Assembly (NCBI GenBank): GCA_033964015.1
Contig: CM066925.1
Span: forward strand, 10,710,204 to 10,774,203
Direction of reading: 5' to 3'
Length of the DNA: 64,000 bases
From: Scolanthus callimorphus
Lineage: Eukaryota; Cnidaria; Anthozoa; Actiniaria; Edwardsiidae
The position numbers and the translations under genes were made by a program. Below are positions 49,701 through 61,099 of the stretch, one piece after another. The notes beneath the pieces are model-generated. The model ran no database searches and was not told where the DNA came from. It saw only the letters and a list, made by a program, of their open reading frames with translations. Every line of letters begins with the position of its first letter. The stretch's first letter is position 1.

Positions 49701-52700
49701 CTTTCATTATGGGTCTCTCTTCAAAAACCATCAACCATCTTCTCATTTGGGTAGGTTATTACGCACAGCCAAAATGTCCAGCCAGGTGGATGACCAGCTC
49801 TTGTTTTTAGCCCTGCATAAAGGAAGATCATTTGTTTTTAGAATGTTGCCAAATAATTTGTTGTAATTTCAGTTCAATTTATTACTAAACCTAAAAGGTG
49901 CTGAGCTGTGCAGTGGCAATTAGCAGTCATTTTTGTTACTAACGTCCTCAATACATTTAGGAATTTTGTCACATGTCCACTTCAAGAGGGGGCTCCTTCC
50001 ACTTCAAGAGGGGGCTCCTGGGCCCCTCCTCTATCTGTATAGAGGATAGAATATTAGTAAATGCCTGGTCGACATCTCAATACACTTTCCATTTTCAGGT
50101 ACGAAAGATATGAAGTATTAGCTGTGTTCTCCTCTACAGCTCTAACCATGTTTGGAGCTTTATTTATTTTCAAAGAGAGGTAGGTTTCATTTCTGTGATT
50201 CTTGTATTATAATCTTATCCAGAACACACCAAGGGGTTTTACTCCCACCCTCCCACACTTAAAATCCACCTCTTTGTCTGTCTGTCAGGGACGGCGGAAC
50301 AGTTTTCAAAGTGGGAGGGGGGGGGATTATTAGTAAGATTGTATGGCAAGGTGGGGGGGGGGGGGGGGAGGGCTGAGTTTAGTGAAAATGTATGAAACCC
50401 TCTGCCGTCCCTGTCTGTCTATATGTATGTATGTCTGTCTGTCTGTCATATAAGATGCCTATGTGGCTAGATGACATACCGGTAACTGGGCTACATGTAC
50501 AGTACAATTTTTTAAAACCACTGCTTGCACTGTTCTTCCTTTTCAGCATTGAAAGGGTGCTAATGCCAGTGGAGGTTTTAACGTAAGCTTGCATGCAAAT
50601 AATCAAATTGTCCTCACTGATTTTTTTTAACTAGACAAGGATTGAAACAACTAATACATACATATACATTCATGGTTCATTTCAGGGAGAATATGTTCAT
50701 CCTCTCTGTCGTGGGGCTGTTTCTTCATTTAATAGTCACTTTTACAGCTGGAAACAAACCTTTAAACCATGTATCTAAAGGTTAGCAAACAAACACTTTC
50801 TTTTTTACTCATGGAAAATCTCAGCCATTTCCCATTATTGGAGTTGCAATTTTGCCATGTCCTGCAAGCAGGCAAAAGGTCATGGGTAAAGTAATTTTAA
50901 ATTAAAAGTAAACTGCACCAGAAGTCAATTCCCATGTTGGTACTTCCATGTGTCCTTACTACAGTATAATTTCAAAATGAATACAAATATAACCTAGTCC
51001 TTGTTTAACTATTTCATCTAATAGGTGCAGCTTCAAACTGGCTTCAGGATGCTGTAACTGATCTTGGACACAGGTAAAGGGTTAAAAGTGCTAATAATTT
51101 TGACTGCACATGCAAGCACTTGTCGATTGTGTTCAGTACACACATGTTACTTGGTGATCCTAAGATTTTGTTACATGATAAGTGCTCAGGAAATTGTTTT
51201 TATATAAAATGCATACATTACATTACATTTCTTTTTAAAACTTGATATTAATTTTTTAATTTTGGATATATTTTAACTGTGATTAAATTAAGCAGTTCTA
51301 TATCTATATAGGCTAAGAGAATTCCTGACTTGCAGATAGACTGTACACATATCGTGTGGCACTGTTGCTCCGACGAAGGGCTAACGCTCGAAACGTCAGC
51401 AAAACACCATTTTTCCACGGCGTTTAACATAAATCTCAACCTTTGGTTGTTGTTGTTAATGTTCACGTCTCCGCCGACGCAGACAACCTAGTTTTCCCGT
51501 AAAACTAGTCATACCATTGTTGAAATAGTTGTTAATGTATGTCATTTGCATTTTGCAATAATGAGTTTTTTCTTTTCAGTATTTGTGGAATCACACCTTT
51601 CCTTGGAAAGGCACTGATTCAGAAGTTTAATCCCATTGCATTGTTGGGCATTGCTGGGTGCCTGTCTGTTCTGTTAACTGATGCTATGATTGATTACAAG
51701 TAAGTTTTGAATTTCATGTACATTTTATAGCCTTTAGGAAATAGGGAGGGGAGATGATAAATGCCTCATTGTATGAATTGGATGGCAGAGATTTGTTGCA
51801 TTACCCTCCTATTGAAGGAACATTTCCAGTTTCTCCTAAATGGGGGGGGGGGGGGGGGTGGTGGTGGTGACAATACACCCTAGCTAGGTAATAATAACCT
51901 TTATTGACGTTTACAACGCTATAGCGTTCAATGGTCACTATACTAAAATTGTAGTAATATAAATACAAATCTTTTAAGTTAAAAAAAAAATACTATAATA
52001 TATATTATATATAAATTATTAAATGCGTCTTAGAGCGTTTGAGTCAGCTTATTGGAGCGTATTTTAAAACACCGAGAAATATATTTCGCCAAAGGGTTTT
52101 CTAAACCTTCTGAGGTCAGAAGCCATTTGAACTTTTCTAGACATGGCAGAGCCGCAAAGAATGGGATAAGTCCCACTGCCACGTCGAAAAGTTTCTTTCG
52201 TTCAACATCGTATAGCTTGCAGTTAATGAGGAAGTGCATCTCATCTTCCACTTCCCCATCACTACAAGCCATACAATGCCTTTCTTCTCTCGGAGTTGGC
52301 TTTGGTTTCTCGTACCGCCCCGTTTCGACCCTTAGTTTATGAGCGCTGACTCGAAATTTTGTTAAGGCTGTCCTTCTTTCTCTGCTCTTGACCACAGACA
52401 GATACCTTTCCTTTTTATATGTATCTTTTATAATGTCATAAGTGCAGAGTTTACCGCTATTTTGTTTAGAATGTTGCCATGCCTGGATGTAAGAGTCACG
52501 CAGTGTGTCTTTTATACTGCTAAGTAAAAAACGTGTAAGTGTTATCTCTTGCATCCAGACATAGCTTCTACCGGCGTGATTCAGTAATGATCGCACACTT
52601 GCTGACCAGCTTTTCTGGCCCTTGTCCGCCAGGGCTTGTGACACCCTGTATGCTTGACTTATAAGTCTCGAGGGTTCGGAGTGCACAAGGTGTGACCAAT

Positions 52701-55700
52701 ACTTAAGAACAATGCCTTTAATATCGATCTCTAGGGGGAATCTCCCTAATTCTGATAAAACAGCTATATTACTAGCTTTACTATGTACCCCCAGAATCCA
52801 TTTGCACATTTTTATATGTACAGCCTCAATCGCTTTTAAGGATTCTGTCCCCCATACTGCTGATCCGTACAGCAAGATGGGTTTTATAAGGGAGTCAAAT
52901 AGTTTAGCCAGAACGTCCGGGTCTGCATTTATATTATCAGAGAAGATACTCTTCTTGAGCGTATACAGAGCTTTTTTCGCCTTCTCTGCTAAATTCGTTT
53001 TGGTGTTACCAAATGTTCCCGTGGTATTGAAAGTTATTCCGAGGTAGGTGAAGGCATTTGTTGATTTGATATTTTGACCCTCCAACCTAAAATCACTATC
53101 GGAATCTTTAAGGCGACCACCTTTCCGAAAGACCATGGTTTTTGTCTTCGAAAGGTTGATTGTTAACTTCCATTTTGAACAGTATTCGCTCAAGGTATTA
53201 ATTGACTCTTGTAGTCCTACAGGATTACTAGACAGCATGACTAAGTCGTCAGCATATAACAAGGAATGCACTTTGTTTTCTTCGAGGGTGACACCACCAT
53301 TTTTGCTCGATTCCGAGAGAACCTCTTCGACGTCATTTATGTATAAATTGAATAGCAACGGGCTGAGGTTACTCCCCTGCATCACACCTGTATTACACTC
53401 GAAGAAATCAGAAAGGCCTTGTTTTGTTTTAACGCAAGCTTTTGTGGAGGAGTACATATTTCTTATGAGGCCAAGGAACCTTGGAGAAACTCCGGTTTTC
53501 ATGAGCTTCAACCATAACAAGTCCCTATTTATCGAATCAAACGCCTTTTTGAAATCCACAAAGCATGCGTAAACTTTTCTGCCTTCTTGCAAATATTTAT
53601 CTGTGATTGCCTTTAATATAAATATATTGTCAACAGTACTATATCCTTGTCTGAAGCCTGCTTGGTTGTCTACTAAAATCCCGTGTTCATCACAGCTATG
53701 CCCCTGAAAGGTCACCCATCTCTTTTGTGGATTATCTGCCAGGGAAAAGAGTTATTTTGCAATCTGTTCCATTTTTACAATTTTGTTAATTATTCCAGTA
53801 AATCATACATTGCTGACAGCTTGTGTGCGATGGTGATGACGTCAGTCATCTGGGCAACCATGCTGCCCCTCAGTATATATAGTGGACAAGTGTTATTACA
53901 GGCAAGTCAAATAATAATAATAACTACTTATTAACCTCATTTGCTCAGGCAGTAAGGAAAAATTCTAGCCTGAGGGATGAAATTTCTGCTTTACGGACCG
54001 AGCCTCTGGGCGAATAAAAAAACAAAGCTAGTAACTTAGGTACATGAGAAAGCCTACAATTTTATAAAAGCAAATACAAAGCAAGAACAACTACTATTGG
54101 ATGTCCCCTGTCTCCTCCTGGCATCCTGTTCTCATTTTCAGTAAAAGTTTTTTCCCAAGCAATATTATCAACCGCTTATTTTCTTGTGTTGCCTTTTAGA
54201 CTTGTCCTCCAGACGTGATGAGCCAAATTGATAAGTGTCTTAGAGAGGTAGGTGGGATACTTAACAATACAGTTTTGTTCAGTAACAGCTGATTTACACT
54301 CTGCAATTTGTCAGGCCAATTGTATTTTGAGCCACGTCTTCTTTGTTACGTGTGAAGGAAAATGGGGCCCAACCCAAAAAATGTGTTACATTGTGATCAC
54401 AGATTTGGGGTTGGGCCAACAACCAATCCATCAAGAAATTGCCCTTGGCTTGGGGCTAGATTGTGCACTTGTTTTCTGTAATGTTAAATGCAAATGTTTA
54501 ATTTCAAAGCCAAATGTTGCATTTTGTCCATATTAATTATTTAATTCATTGTCTAATTTTGTAGGCCTCTACTCTTGATGGTGTCCTGGAGTTTAGGAAT
54601 GAGCACTTTTGGACTGTATCGTTTGGAAGAATGGTGAGATACGTATAACCGGGATCCAGAACCTTAAATGATGCTCTGTTTAGTGACTCACCAAGTAAGG
54701 CTCTGGATCCAGCAAAAATGGATCTCTGTTCTTGGCAATATTGTCACTGAATCTTTTACAGTCAAACAGTCTGGCAAAAATATGTATATTATCATTCATC
54801 ACCCTGGTTATTAGACAGTCACAGTCCAGACCCCCCCCCCCCCCCTCCCTCTTTGGCTCAGTGTGAGCCCCATGCATGCCCATTATATGGAATTCCAGCA
54901 TGGTCAAACAAATTCCAGGGTGGTCAAACAAATTCCAGGGTGGTCAAACAAATTCCAGGGTGGTCAAACAAATTCCAGGGTGGTCAAACAAATTCCAGGG
55001 TGGTCAAACAAATTCCAGCATGGTCAAATAAATTCCAGGGTGGTCAAACAAATTCCAGGGTTGTCAAACAAATTCCAGGGTGGTCAAACAAATTCCAGCA
55101 TGGTCAAACAAATTCCAGGGTGGTCAAACAAATTCCAGGGTGGTCAAACAAATTCCAGGGTGTCCGTAAAGATATTCACTGGATTTCAGTGAAAGTGGGT
55201 AACTGAAACTGGGGCCCTCAACAGGGGTAAGTTTTTTGCAACAGCCCATTTGTTAGCATAGCTGCTTGTTTCTGTTGATAACAAAATGTTTGCTTTAATA
55301 GGCTGGATCACTTCATGTGAGGATAAGAAGGGATGCAAATGAGCAGGTAAAATATTTGTTTTTATATTCACCAGAAAAAGTCCATTACCTTACTGCGCAT
55401 GGCCATCGGGGTGCTCCCCTTCTCACTAAAACTTTGTCAATATGGACGCATTCTCGGACCCAGAGTTCCCCGGCTCGTCACCGCGGGGGAGGTTCTGGTG
55501 ACAGCCATCGACGCATGTGCGAGATTTGATACAGAGACGTTAAGAGAAACACTTTCTGCGCATGCCCCAACGTTCAAAATTAGCCAATCAGAGCCTCCCT
55601 CGTGAGCAGACAAGCTGGGGAGGTCTGGGTGCGAGAATGAAATGGACGGTTCGTATGGTAACACAATTACCAGCAAGGCACTTGCACAACTACCGACATG

Positions 55701-56398
55701 CAGTGCGCGCATTCATTACAGTTGGAATCGTCCATTTTTTGTCCGTTCTTTCCGAGCGTGGAAATACCGTATAAAATGGTCACTTTTTGAGAAAAGTATT
55801 CGAGCATTTGAATTGGCGATATTTAAAAATTATCGAGCCTCGCGCCTAAATGGTCTCTAGGGCTACTGACTCACGAGGGCAAGAGAAATAACTGTTTAGT
55901 GAAATCCAACTAGGGTTTCAATGTTTCTAATCAAAAGCCAGTTTTAAAACAGTTCATTTGCCATTTTCGAGTGTTCAAATCAGTGACTTCAAATCAGATT
56001 CGCTACTGCCAGGCATACAAGTAACTCAACCAATCAGAATGCAGCATTGATAATAGGCTTTTATTAACAGGCTTTATTCATACGCTCTTTTCTAGATGGT
56101 GCTTGCTCATGTGATCAACAAACTGTCGCACCTTGTAACCCATCTAACGGTCCAAGTGTTCAAGGATGACTGGATCCGTTCGACGAGCGGCACGAAACTA
56201 GCAACGCTCCCGACAACCTTTCACCATTCACCAAGCTTGCCTAAGATGGCCCCCAACCCACCACCTAACTACGGGACAAATTCACCTGTTACAAATATGC
56301 CATATACTATTAAGGATAAAACGAGGATGTCAAAAACAAATCAGAAATACCCAAGTCCTCTTGCTAGTGGGTTTACAAACAGTAGTAAGATGAAATGA
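46791..56398 (+). CDS. SLC30A6: Zinc transporter ZnT6 (SLC30A6)
   Basis: Sixteen in-phase exons (501 aa): 46791-47013, 48160-48212, 48333-48419, 48715-48799, 49392-49434, 49685-49750, 50099-50179, 50547-50582, 50686-50780, 51025-51073, 51580-51699, 53799-53901, 54200-54247, 54565-54633, 55302-55346, 56096-56398. Matches include GSTNSLALMAFSYLTIFDML, QKPSTIFSFGYERYEVLAVF, EASTLDGVLEFRNEHFW and HVRIRRDANEQMVLAHV. Six membrane segments are expected. In ZnT6 the usual zinc-binding His/Asp residues are replaced (here SYLTIFD and VTDLGHS), and the family member works as the auxiliary partner of ZnT5 in the early secretory pathway. The N-terminal 75 aa are unlike human. Intron 12 uses a GC donor. 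Confidence 0.95.
47112..47949. mobile_element. Mutator-like foldback element, 838 bp, 11-bp target duplication
   Basis: Ends GGACGGTACAAACTGCAGG and its exact reverse complement. GCTGTTTAGAC directly repeated outside (47101-47111 and 47950-47960) is an 11-bp target-site duplication, in the range seen for MULEs. Each arm starts with a run of GCAGGTT heptamers and continues with a 127-bp subunit (three on the left, two on the right) holding a TGACGTCA-type and a CACGTGAC motif. No transposase. It occupies SLC30A6 intron 1. Confidence 0.88.
48945..49217. mobile_element. MITE in SLC30A6 intron 4, 273 bp
   Basis: Terminal inverted repeats of about 30 bp: TTACTGTGTGACTACGTCAA at the left and TTGACGTAGTTTCACAGTAA at the right. 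GATTGGCTAA is inside. Non-coding. Confidence 0.8.
51361..51403 (+). ncRNA. Decayed hammerhead ribozyme of Penelope-element type
   Basis: Order and pairing fit a type I hammerhead: stem I arm TTGCT, core CCGACGA (consensus CUGANGA, with U4 changed to C), stem II GGGC-TAAC-GCTC, GAAA, a minimal stem III, cleavage triplet GTC, then AGCAA completing stem I. Very short stem III is typical of hammerheads in Penelope-like retroelements. The U4C change should abolish cleavage. It is a relic in SLC30A6 intron 10. Confidence 0.5.
51884..53695 (-). mobile_element. 5'-truncated LINE (non-LTR retrotransposon) in SLC30A6 intron 11
   Basis: The minus-strand open frame (53715-52030, 561 aa) starts abruptly inside the reverse transcriptase at VDNQAGFRQGYSTVDNIF and runs uninterrupted through YACFVDFKKAFDSI, GVMQGSNLSPLLFNLYINDV and the catalytic YADDLV. 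It continues to a thumb-like region and a C-terminal CMAC...H...C zinc-knuckle-like motif. The 3' end reads AATAAAGGTTATTATTACC. ORF1, the endonuclease and RT motifs 0-1 are gone, so it cannot move by itself. The intact frame implies recent insertion. It is antisense to the host gene. It resembles the CR1/Jockey group; the clade is uncertain. Confidence 0.9.
54891..55162 (+). repeat. 20-bp minisatellite, 13.6 copies
   Basis: Tandem AATTCCAGGGTGGTCAAACA. Variants have CA for GG (copies 1, 7 and 11) and single substitutions. It lies in SLC30A6 intron 14. The long open frames across it exist in all three frames because 20 bp has no stop, so they are not genes. Confidence 0.97.
55449..55639. mobile_element. 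CATTCTCG MITE, copy 3 of 3
   Basis: 191 bp with 16-bp terminal inverted repeats (CATTCTCGGACCCAGA and TCTGGGTGCGAGAATG, one mismatch). It contains TTAGCCAATCAGAGCC and TTGATACAGAGACGTTAAG. It is the most complete copy and lies in SLC30A6 intron 15. Confidence 0.8.
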
Positions 56399-56436
56399 CA
56401 AAATTATATAATATGAATGGGAAGTAATTGTAATAT

Positions 56437-56579
56437 AATAAATGTAATTTAGAAAGATTAAACCACCTCTCCATTTTTATGAAGGTGTACGTTTAGTTGT
56501 TTAAGAAATATATGTGGCAGTTTTTACTTGTTGTTGGGTCCGAGGTGATGTTTACATCAAATATGCAAGAGAAAATAAA
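56437..56579 (+). promoter_or_regulatory. SLC30A6 polyadenylation signals
   Basis: AATAAA at 56437-56442 and again at 56574-56579, 39 and 176 bp after the SLC30A6 stop. The convergent LicD-type gene ends at 56987, leaving about 400 bp between the two. Confidence 0.6.
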
Positions 56580-56986
56580 AGTGTAAGAGAACACATTCCC
56601 AAATCTCGCGATATAGTCTAAAATAACGCAACTTATGAACAACCGTCATGCGTCACTCAAGGCACGCGTGACATTGAGTGACATTCGTGCATATAAACCT
56701 TGTTTTCTATTGTTCCCAATATTCATTGTCCTGGGAGCCATTTAGATTTGTCTCAGTCATCTTATAAAATATTGTCCGGTCCACAGGACCCCTTGGAGCT
56801 TGTGGTCATGGAATATTGTCAATCCATCGCGATCGTCTTTGGAACCTCGAAAAACAGGCACACACGAAACAGGCGTCTGTGTGATGAGTATAATAAATCC
56901 TCATATCGGCATGTAATGGTTTTTAATGGAATTTCTTCCCCCACGGCCCCTCCCCGATCGATCCGTATCGCGACCAAGCAGAGGCG

Positions 56987-58906
56987 TCACTCTACTGCAA
57001 CCCATGACCCCCCCTTGCACTTGGAACTTGGCTCCATGAACTTATTGCGTTGAAAATACACCTCGAGTAGTTTGAACCGTCTCTTTGCACAATAAGTGCG
57101 GAAACCCATGAAGGTACAGCGTTGTAGCGGATAAAAGTCGCGCTTGCGATGGAACTTCACGCCGTCCTCGGATGGATCCTCCAAAGTTTTCCCGCGGTCA
57201 TGAAAGGCAAATAAGTCGATGTGAAGGCCTCCTTTGATAAGGCGACCGAGAGGCTCTCGGAAACTACAGTTGTCTTGTAGGGATGGTACTTGCTGTAGAC
57301 CAAAGAATATGTCATGGTGAAAAACTATCACAGAACGTTTAGACTTTTTTCAAGGGCTTGCACTAATTTCAACACGGGATTCGTAAAAATATCAGAAATC
57401 TTGACAAAGATGCTGGGAGTGATGAAGATTTTGGCCTCTATTAAAATCCCGTCCATTTCATAGCAGAAACATATAACTTAGTTGAAACATGTAACGGCGA
57501 ACCAAGCTGCGCGGATTATTCAAGATGAATTTATGACCATATTTGGTCAATAATGAACTCTCGACTGCTAACCCAAGTAGGTTTTCTCTTCATAATATTT
57601 CATTTTTCGCTCATACAAAGTAAAGCAACAGTGGTAAGTGATAATATACTAACATTTAACATCTTTGAGTCTTGAAACAACATTATTTTCAAAATCTGTT
57701 CAATTGTTTATTCTGCGAATATTCCGCAGCTTGGCACTAAAGTAATGTATGCTTGTTACACGTTTCAACTCACTTATATATTTCTGTTTCATAGGGTTTG
57801 TCTGTAAAAATATCGAAGGTAGCCAATCAGGTTTTTGTCCTGTTTTACCAATTGGACTCAACTGGCTTCCGTTACGACAAAAAAAAAACTGAGAAGGATC
57901 CTAATTGGCCTCATGAATGCAGTGGCGGAGCAGAAAAATCCAAAACCCGAAATGTTTCTAGTGTAAGGCACCAGGCGCCACTGAGTCTAGTCTATAGCAG
58001 ACCATCCCGTTAATCTGAGCGACCCACCTTCCCCTTGCAGTTGTATCTTCTCCTGTCAGTAGATGGGTTGATGTAAAAATCTGGCTGGACCACAAGGCGG
58101 ATTTTTCCATCTGAATTATCAAAACCCCTTGGTGCCGCTATCTCTTTGATCTTTGGAAAGTACTTGGCATTTATTATCAAGTCTATATCTGAATCGTACG
58201 GGATGAGGTCACCATCTCGTAACTGACCGAGCTGGCTCCCTGCGTATAGGGCATACTCGAAATTGTGATCCTTCGCAATTCTTATCCACGTTCGAAAGAG
58301 CTCCATTAGCCTTGGCCTCCAAGGGTTTGGAGGACAGCTTTCTTCTCCATAATATGATGTCACTGGCGCAGGTTGCTTGGTAGTAGGTCTTTCGGGTTTG
58401 TGTGAACCAGTTACAGGCGAAGCTTGCTTTGTAGTAAGTCTTCCAGGTTTGTGTGAGCCAGTTACCGGCGCAGCTTGCTTGGTAGTAGATCTTTCAGGTT
58501 TGTGTGAACCAAATACCGGTGCAGCTTGCTTGGTAGTAAGCCTTTCAGATTTGTGCGAACCAGTTACCGGCGGAGCTTGCTTGGTAGTAAGTTTTTCATG
58601 TTTGTGTGAAGCATATACTGGTGCAGCTTGCTTGGTAGTAAGTCTTCCAGGTTTTCTAGTGTGCGGGCCAGTAGACCTTGAAGTTTTAAATACAACCATA
58701 TTTGAATGATAAGCAGCGTGAATTTCGTCTCTCGCAATAGAATCACTCGCCTCCGCTGCCAAGTTTTCCTTGTGTCCTAGCAAACCCAATAAGGGTGGCA
58801 TCTTCTTGTCACCAGTTAATGGCAAATGCCACAACAGTGTTATCAAGCACAAACCAAATGTGAGGAAGCAACCAACCTTGCTTAAAAGATGAGGTAGACG
58901 AATCAT
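56987..58906 (-). CDS. LicD/fukutin-type nucleotidyltransferase-fold membrane protein with a 17-aa repeat stalk
   Basis: Two exons, 58906-58028 and 57292-56987, join in phase 0 to 394 aa. A short cytosolic start and one hydrophobic segment (VGCFLTFGLCLITLLWHLPL) predict a type II Golgi protein. The stalk has six 17-aa repeats of LTTKQAAPVTGSHKPER. The catalytic fold begins at YALYAGSQLGQLRDGDLIP, followed by YDSDIDLII, the Gly-Ser and Asp-x-Asp pattern of the LicD/FKRP nucleotidyltransferase family. Exon 2 adds GGLHIDLFAFHD and RDFYPLQRCTFMGF, typical of the second half. Relatives transfer phospho-choline or phospho-ribitol to glycans. The substrate here is unknown. An AG acceptor and a GTGGGT donor support the splice. 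Confidence 0.88.
57464..57786. mobile_element. hAT-like MITE, copy 2 of 3, with 8-bp target duplication
   Basis: 323 bp, CAGAAACATATAAC...GTTTCAACTCAC...TTTCTG, inverted relative to the other two copies. TTTCATAG flanks it on both sides (57456-57463 and 57787-57794). It lies in the single intron of the LicD-type gene. Confidence 0.85.
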
Positions 58907-59681
58907 ATTAATTATACCATATCGTCGAAAACATACGTTACCTCTAGGACAGATAAATTAGTTATTTTCTCAGTTGAGGGAGAAAAACAGCTGAATCAAC
59001 CACAGTGAGGCAACTGTGCAAAGCAGGAGCACATCAACACTCTAACCCATAGTTAATAGTACTCTCTCTTCTATGTTAGATTAATCCGTTCAAATATGTA
59101 GTCTCTCTCTTCTATGTTTAGACTAAGTCCGTTCAAATAAGTCTTGTAGAAGCGGATATTTTCATCTGATGTAGCAAAACCAAAATATAAGATACGTATA
59201 TTTTTTGTTCGTTCCCATATTGTCCTATTTTTTAGTAGCTTCACTCGACAGAAGGTACGTAAGTCTTTTGTTTTGCAGCTAATTTTAAGCACAAACACTT
59301 TTGTTGTGACGTGGCACCACAAGGCCACAATTACGAAGTCGCTCCATGTATCTCTTCTTTTAGCAAATTTCTAGAGTTTCTACTCCTTCGGAGTTAGTTC
59401 TAATGTAATGTCTATAGAAATTTGGTGTCTTTTCATATAAAAAAATAAAGTTGGTGTTCGAAGTGAGTTATCCAAGGGTGTCCAGGTTTCTTTTTATGTA
59501 AATGAGTGAGCCCTTTCGTTTACACAGACCGTGACAGATAGATCCGCCTGTCGAAACATGAGAAACTTACAAATTCGTTCTATCATGAACAATGTATTTG
59601 AATTTCGGAGTTCAAGTGCAATCGACAACACGAAAAAATAAATAAATAAATAAACGGAACAATTTCGAAATCTTTTTCGTT
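58907..59681. other. Intergenic, no recognisable gene
   Basis: Presumed promoter of the LicD-type gene, then AT-rich sequence. A minus-strand frame at 59071-59328 shows no domain and contains a local duplication (CTCTCTCTTCTATGTT twice), so I do not call it. Confidence 0.5.
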
Positions 59682-59683
59682 TA

Positions 59684-60108
59684 CAGTAAAAACCCGCATA
59701 AAAGAACAAGTGGATTAAGAACACTCAGGCTGAAATTTGGTCAAAAAGGTACCTTAGACATAAGAACATATGTAGCCTGAAAAATGAAAAATGTTCTTGT
59801 ATAAAATAAATAGCTGCCATTTGGGTTCGAGTACAGTAACCCACTGGGTTGAGTACTGAGTAGATCAATATAATGTGCTAGACCATTGCACACAGAGTTC
59901 TACAACAGGTACTGTATGGTGAATTCCAGTGTGCATTTAGCAATTGTTTTTAGACTTCTTTATTTGATTGTTGGTAGTGTATGCAGAAACAATTTTAAGA
60001 ACACCATAAGAACATTTTCAGGCTGATTTTGCAGAAAACACCCAATGTACAAGAACAAAATCAGCCTGAATCCCTAAAACACCTGTTCTTTTATGCGGGT
60101 TTTTACTG
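59684..60108. mobile_element. Tc1/mariner-type MITE, 425 bp
   Basis: Perfect 24-bp terminal inverted repeats beginning CAGTAAAAACCCGCATAAAA, flanked by TA (59682-59683 and 60109-60110). Inside, AGAACACTCAGGCTGAAATT-like words recur in both orientations. No transposase. Confidence 0.88.
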
Positions 60109-60274
60109 TATTGCAATCACTTTAATTAAAGTAGTTTGACCATTTAACTACAGTTTCAAAAACATCAATTGTATGCAGCTTATATCCTTTAGGTGTTATT
60201 CAAAAAGCTGACTCAAAGTGAAAGTTAATTGTATTATGAAATGATTTGACAGTAACAAAAAGTACAGTCTAACA

Positions 60275-60657
60275 CCCGGGGGGGGGGGGGGACTCCCTAT
60301 ATTCGAATGCTAGGGGTGACCGTCGTATTTTTTAGGGCCGTTGAAATAGGCGATCTGATATTTTTTAGGGGTTCGAAAATAAAAAACGGTTTGGTAAGAA
60401 AAAATAGGTATTTTTTAGGGGGTTCTCACGCAAATAAGGTACATAGGCCACCAAAATATTTGAAAGAATGAGTGTATTTGAAACTCGACAGGATACATTT
60501 GATTTGTGTCAAATAAACGGCCCGAATAAAATTTCATCTGTCAAAATTGTTGGTATTTTTTAGGGTATTTTCAGACTGAGTGGTATTTTACGGGGGTCAA
60601 AATTCGAGTTTTCCGACGGTCACCCCTAGCATTTTAGCCATAGAGTCCCCCCTCGGG
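60275..60657. mobile_element. G/C-ended MITE with 8-bp target duplication
   Basis: 383 bp, inverted ends with GGACTCCCTAT...TGCTAGGGGTGACCGTCG and its reverse complement. GTCTAACA is duplicated at both sides (60267-60274 and 60658-60665). TATTTTTTAGGG recurs inside. Non-coding. Confidence 0.85.
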
Positions 60658-61099
60658 GTCTAACAATATTTTTCGCTCAACAACGGAGTGAATTTGCACA
60701 GACAAAAAACTATTTTCCATACAGTAATATTCTGCGAACTACACTGAGTCTACACTGCGCTGGAGACTTTTTTGAAAACGAGAATATCCGCCCGCGGCGA
60801 ACGCTCGTGGACGCCTATCTTTTCGGAAAAAAAAGAGGTTTTGAAACAGGGATATTTCCATAATAAGTGAGGTTCTATAACCAATTCAACATCTGATTCA
60901 ACTTCATTCAACATTTTGTCGAATCACCGATGTTGAATGATGTTCTGGATGTTAGGTATCAAAAATAATTCAACATTGTTGAACTACAATGCCAGTGAAT
61001 TCACCAAAAAACCCCTCAAAAGGAAAATGTTGACCGAGGCCGGAGGCCGAGGTCAACATTTTCCAGGCCGAGGTCACAGTTTTCCCTATACGGACCGAC

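Noticed and set aside
54853..55206. Repetitive 20-aa peptide frames
   Set aside because: They translate a 20-bp intronic minisatellite and are open in several frames.
59071..59328. 85-codon minus-strand open frame
   Set aside because: No domain, no signal peptide, and it contains a local sequence duplication. Not supportable as a gene.
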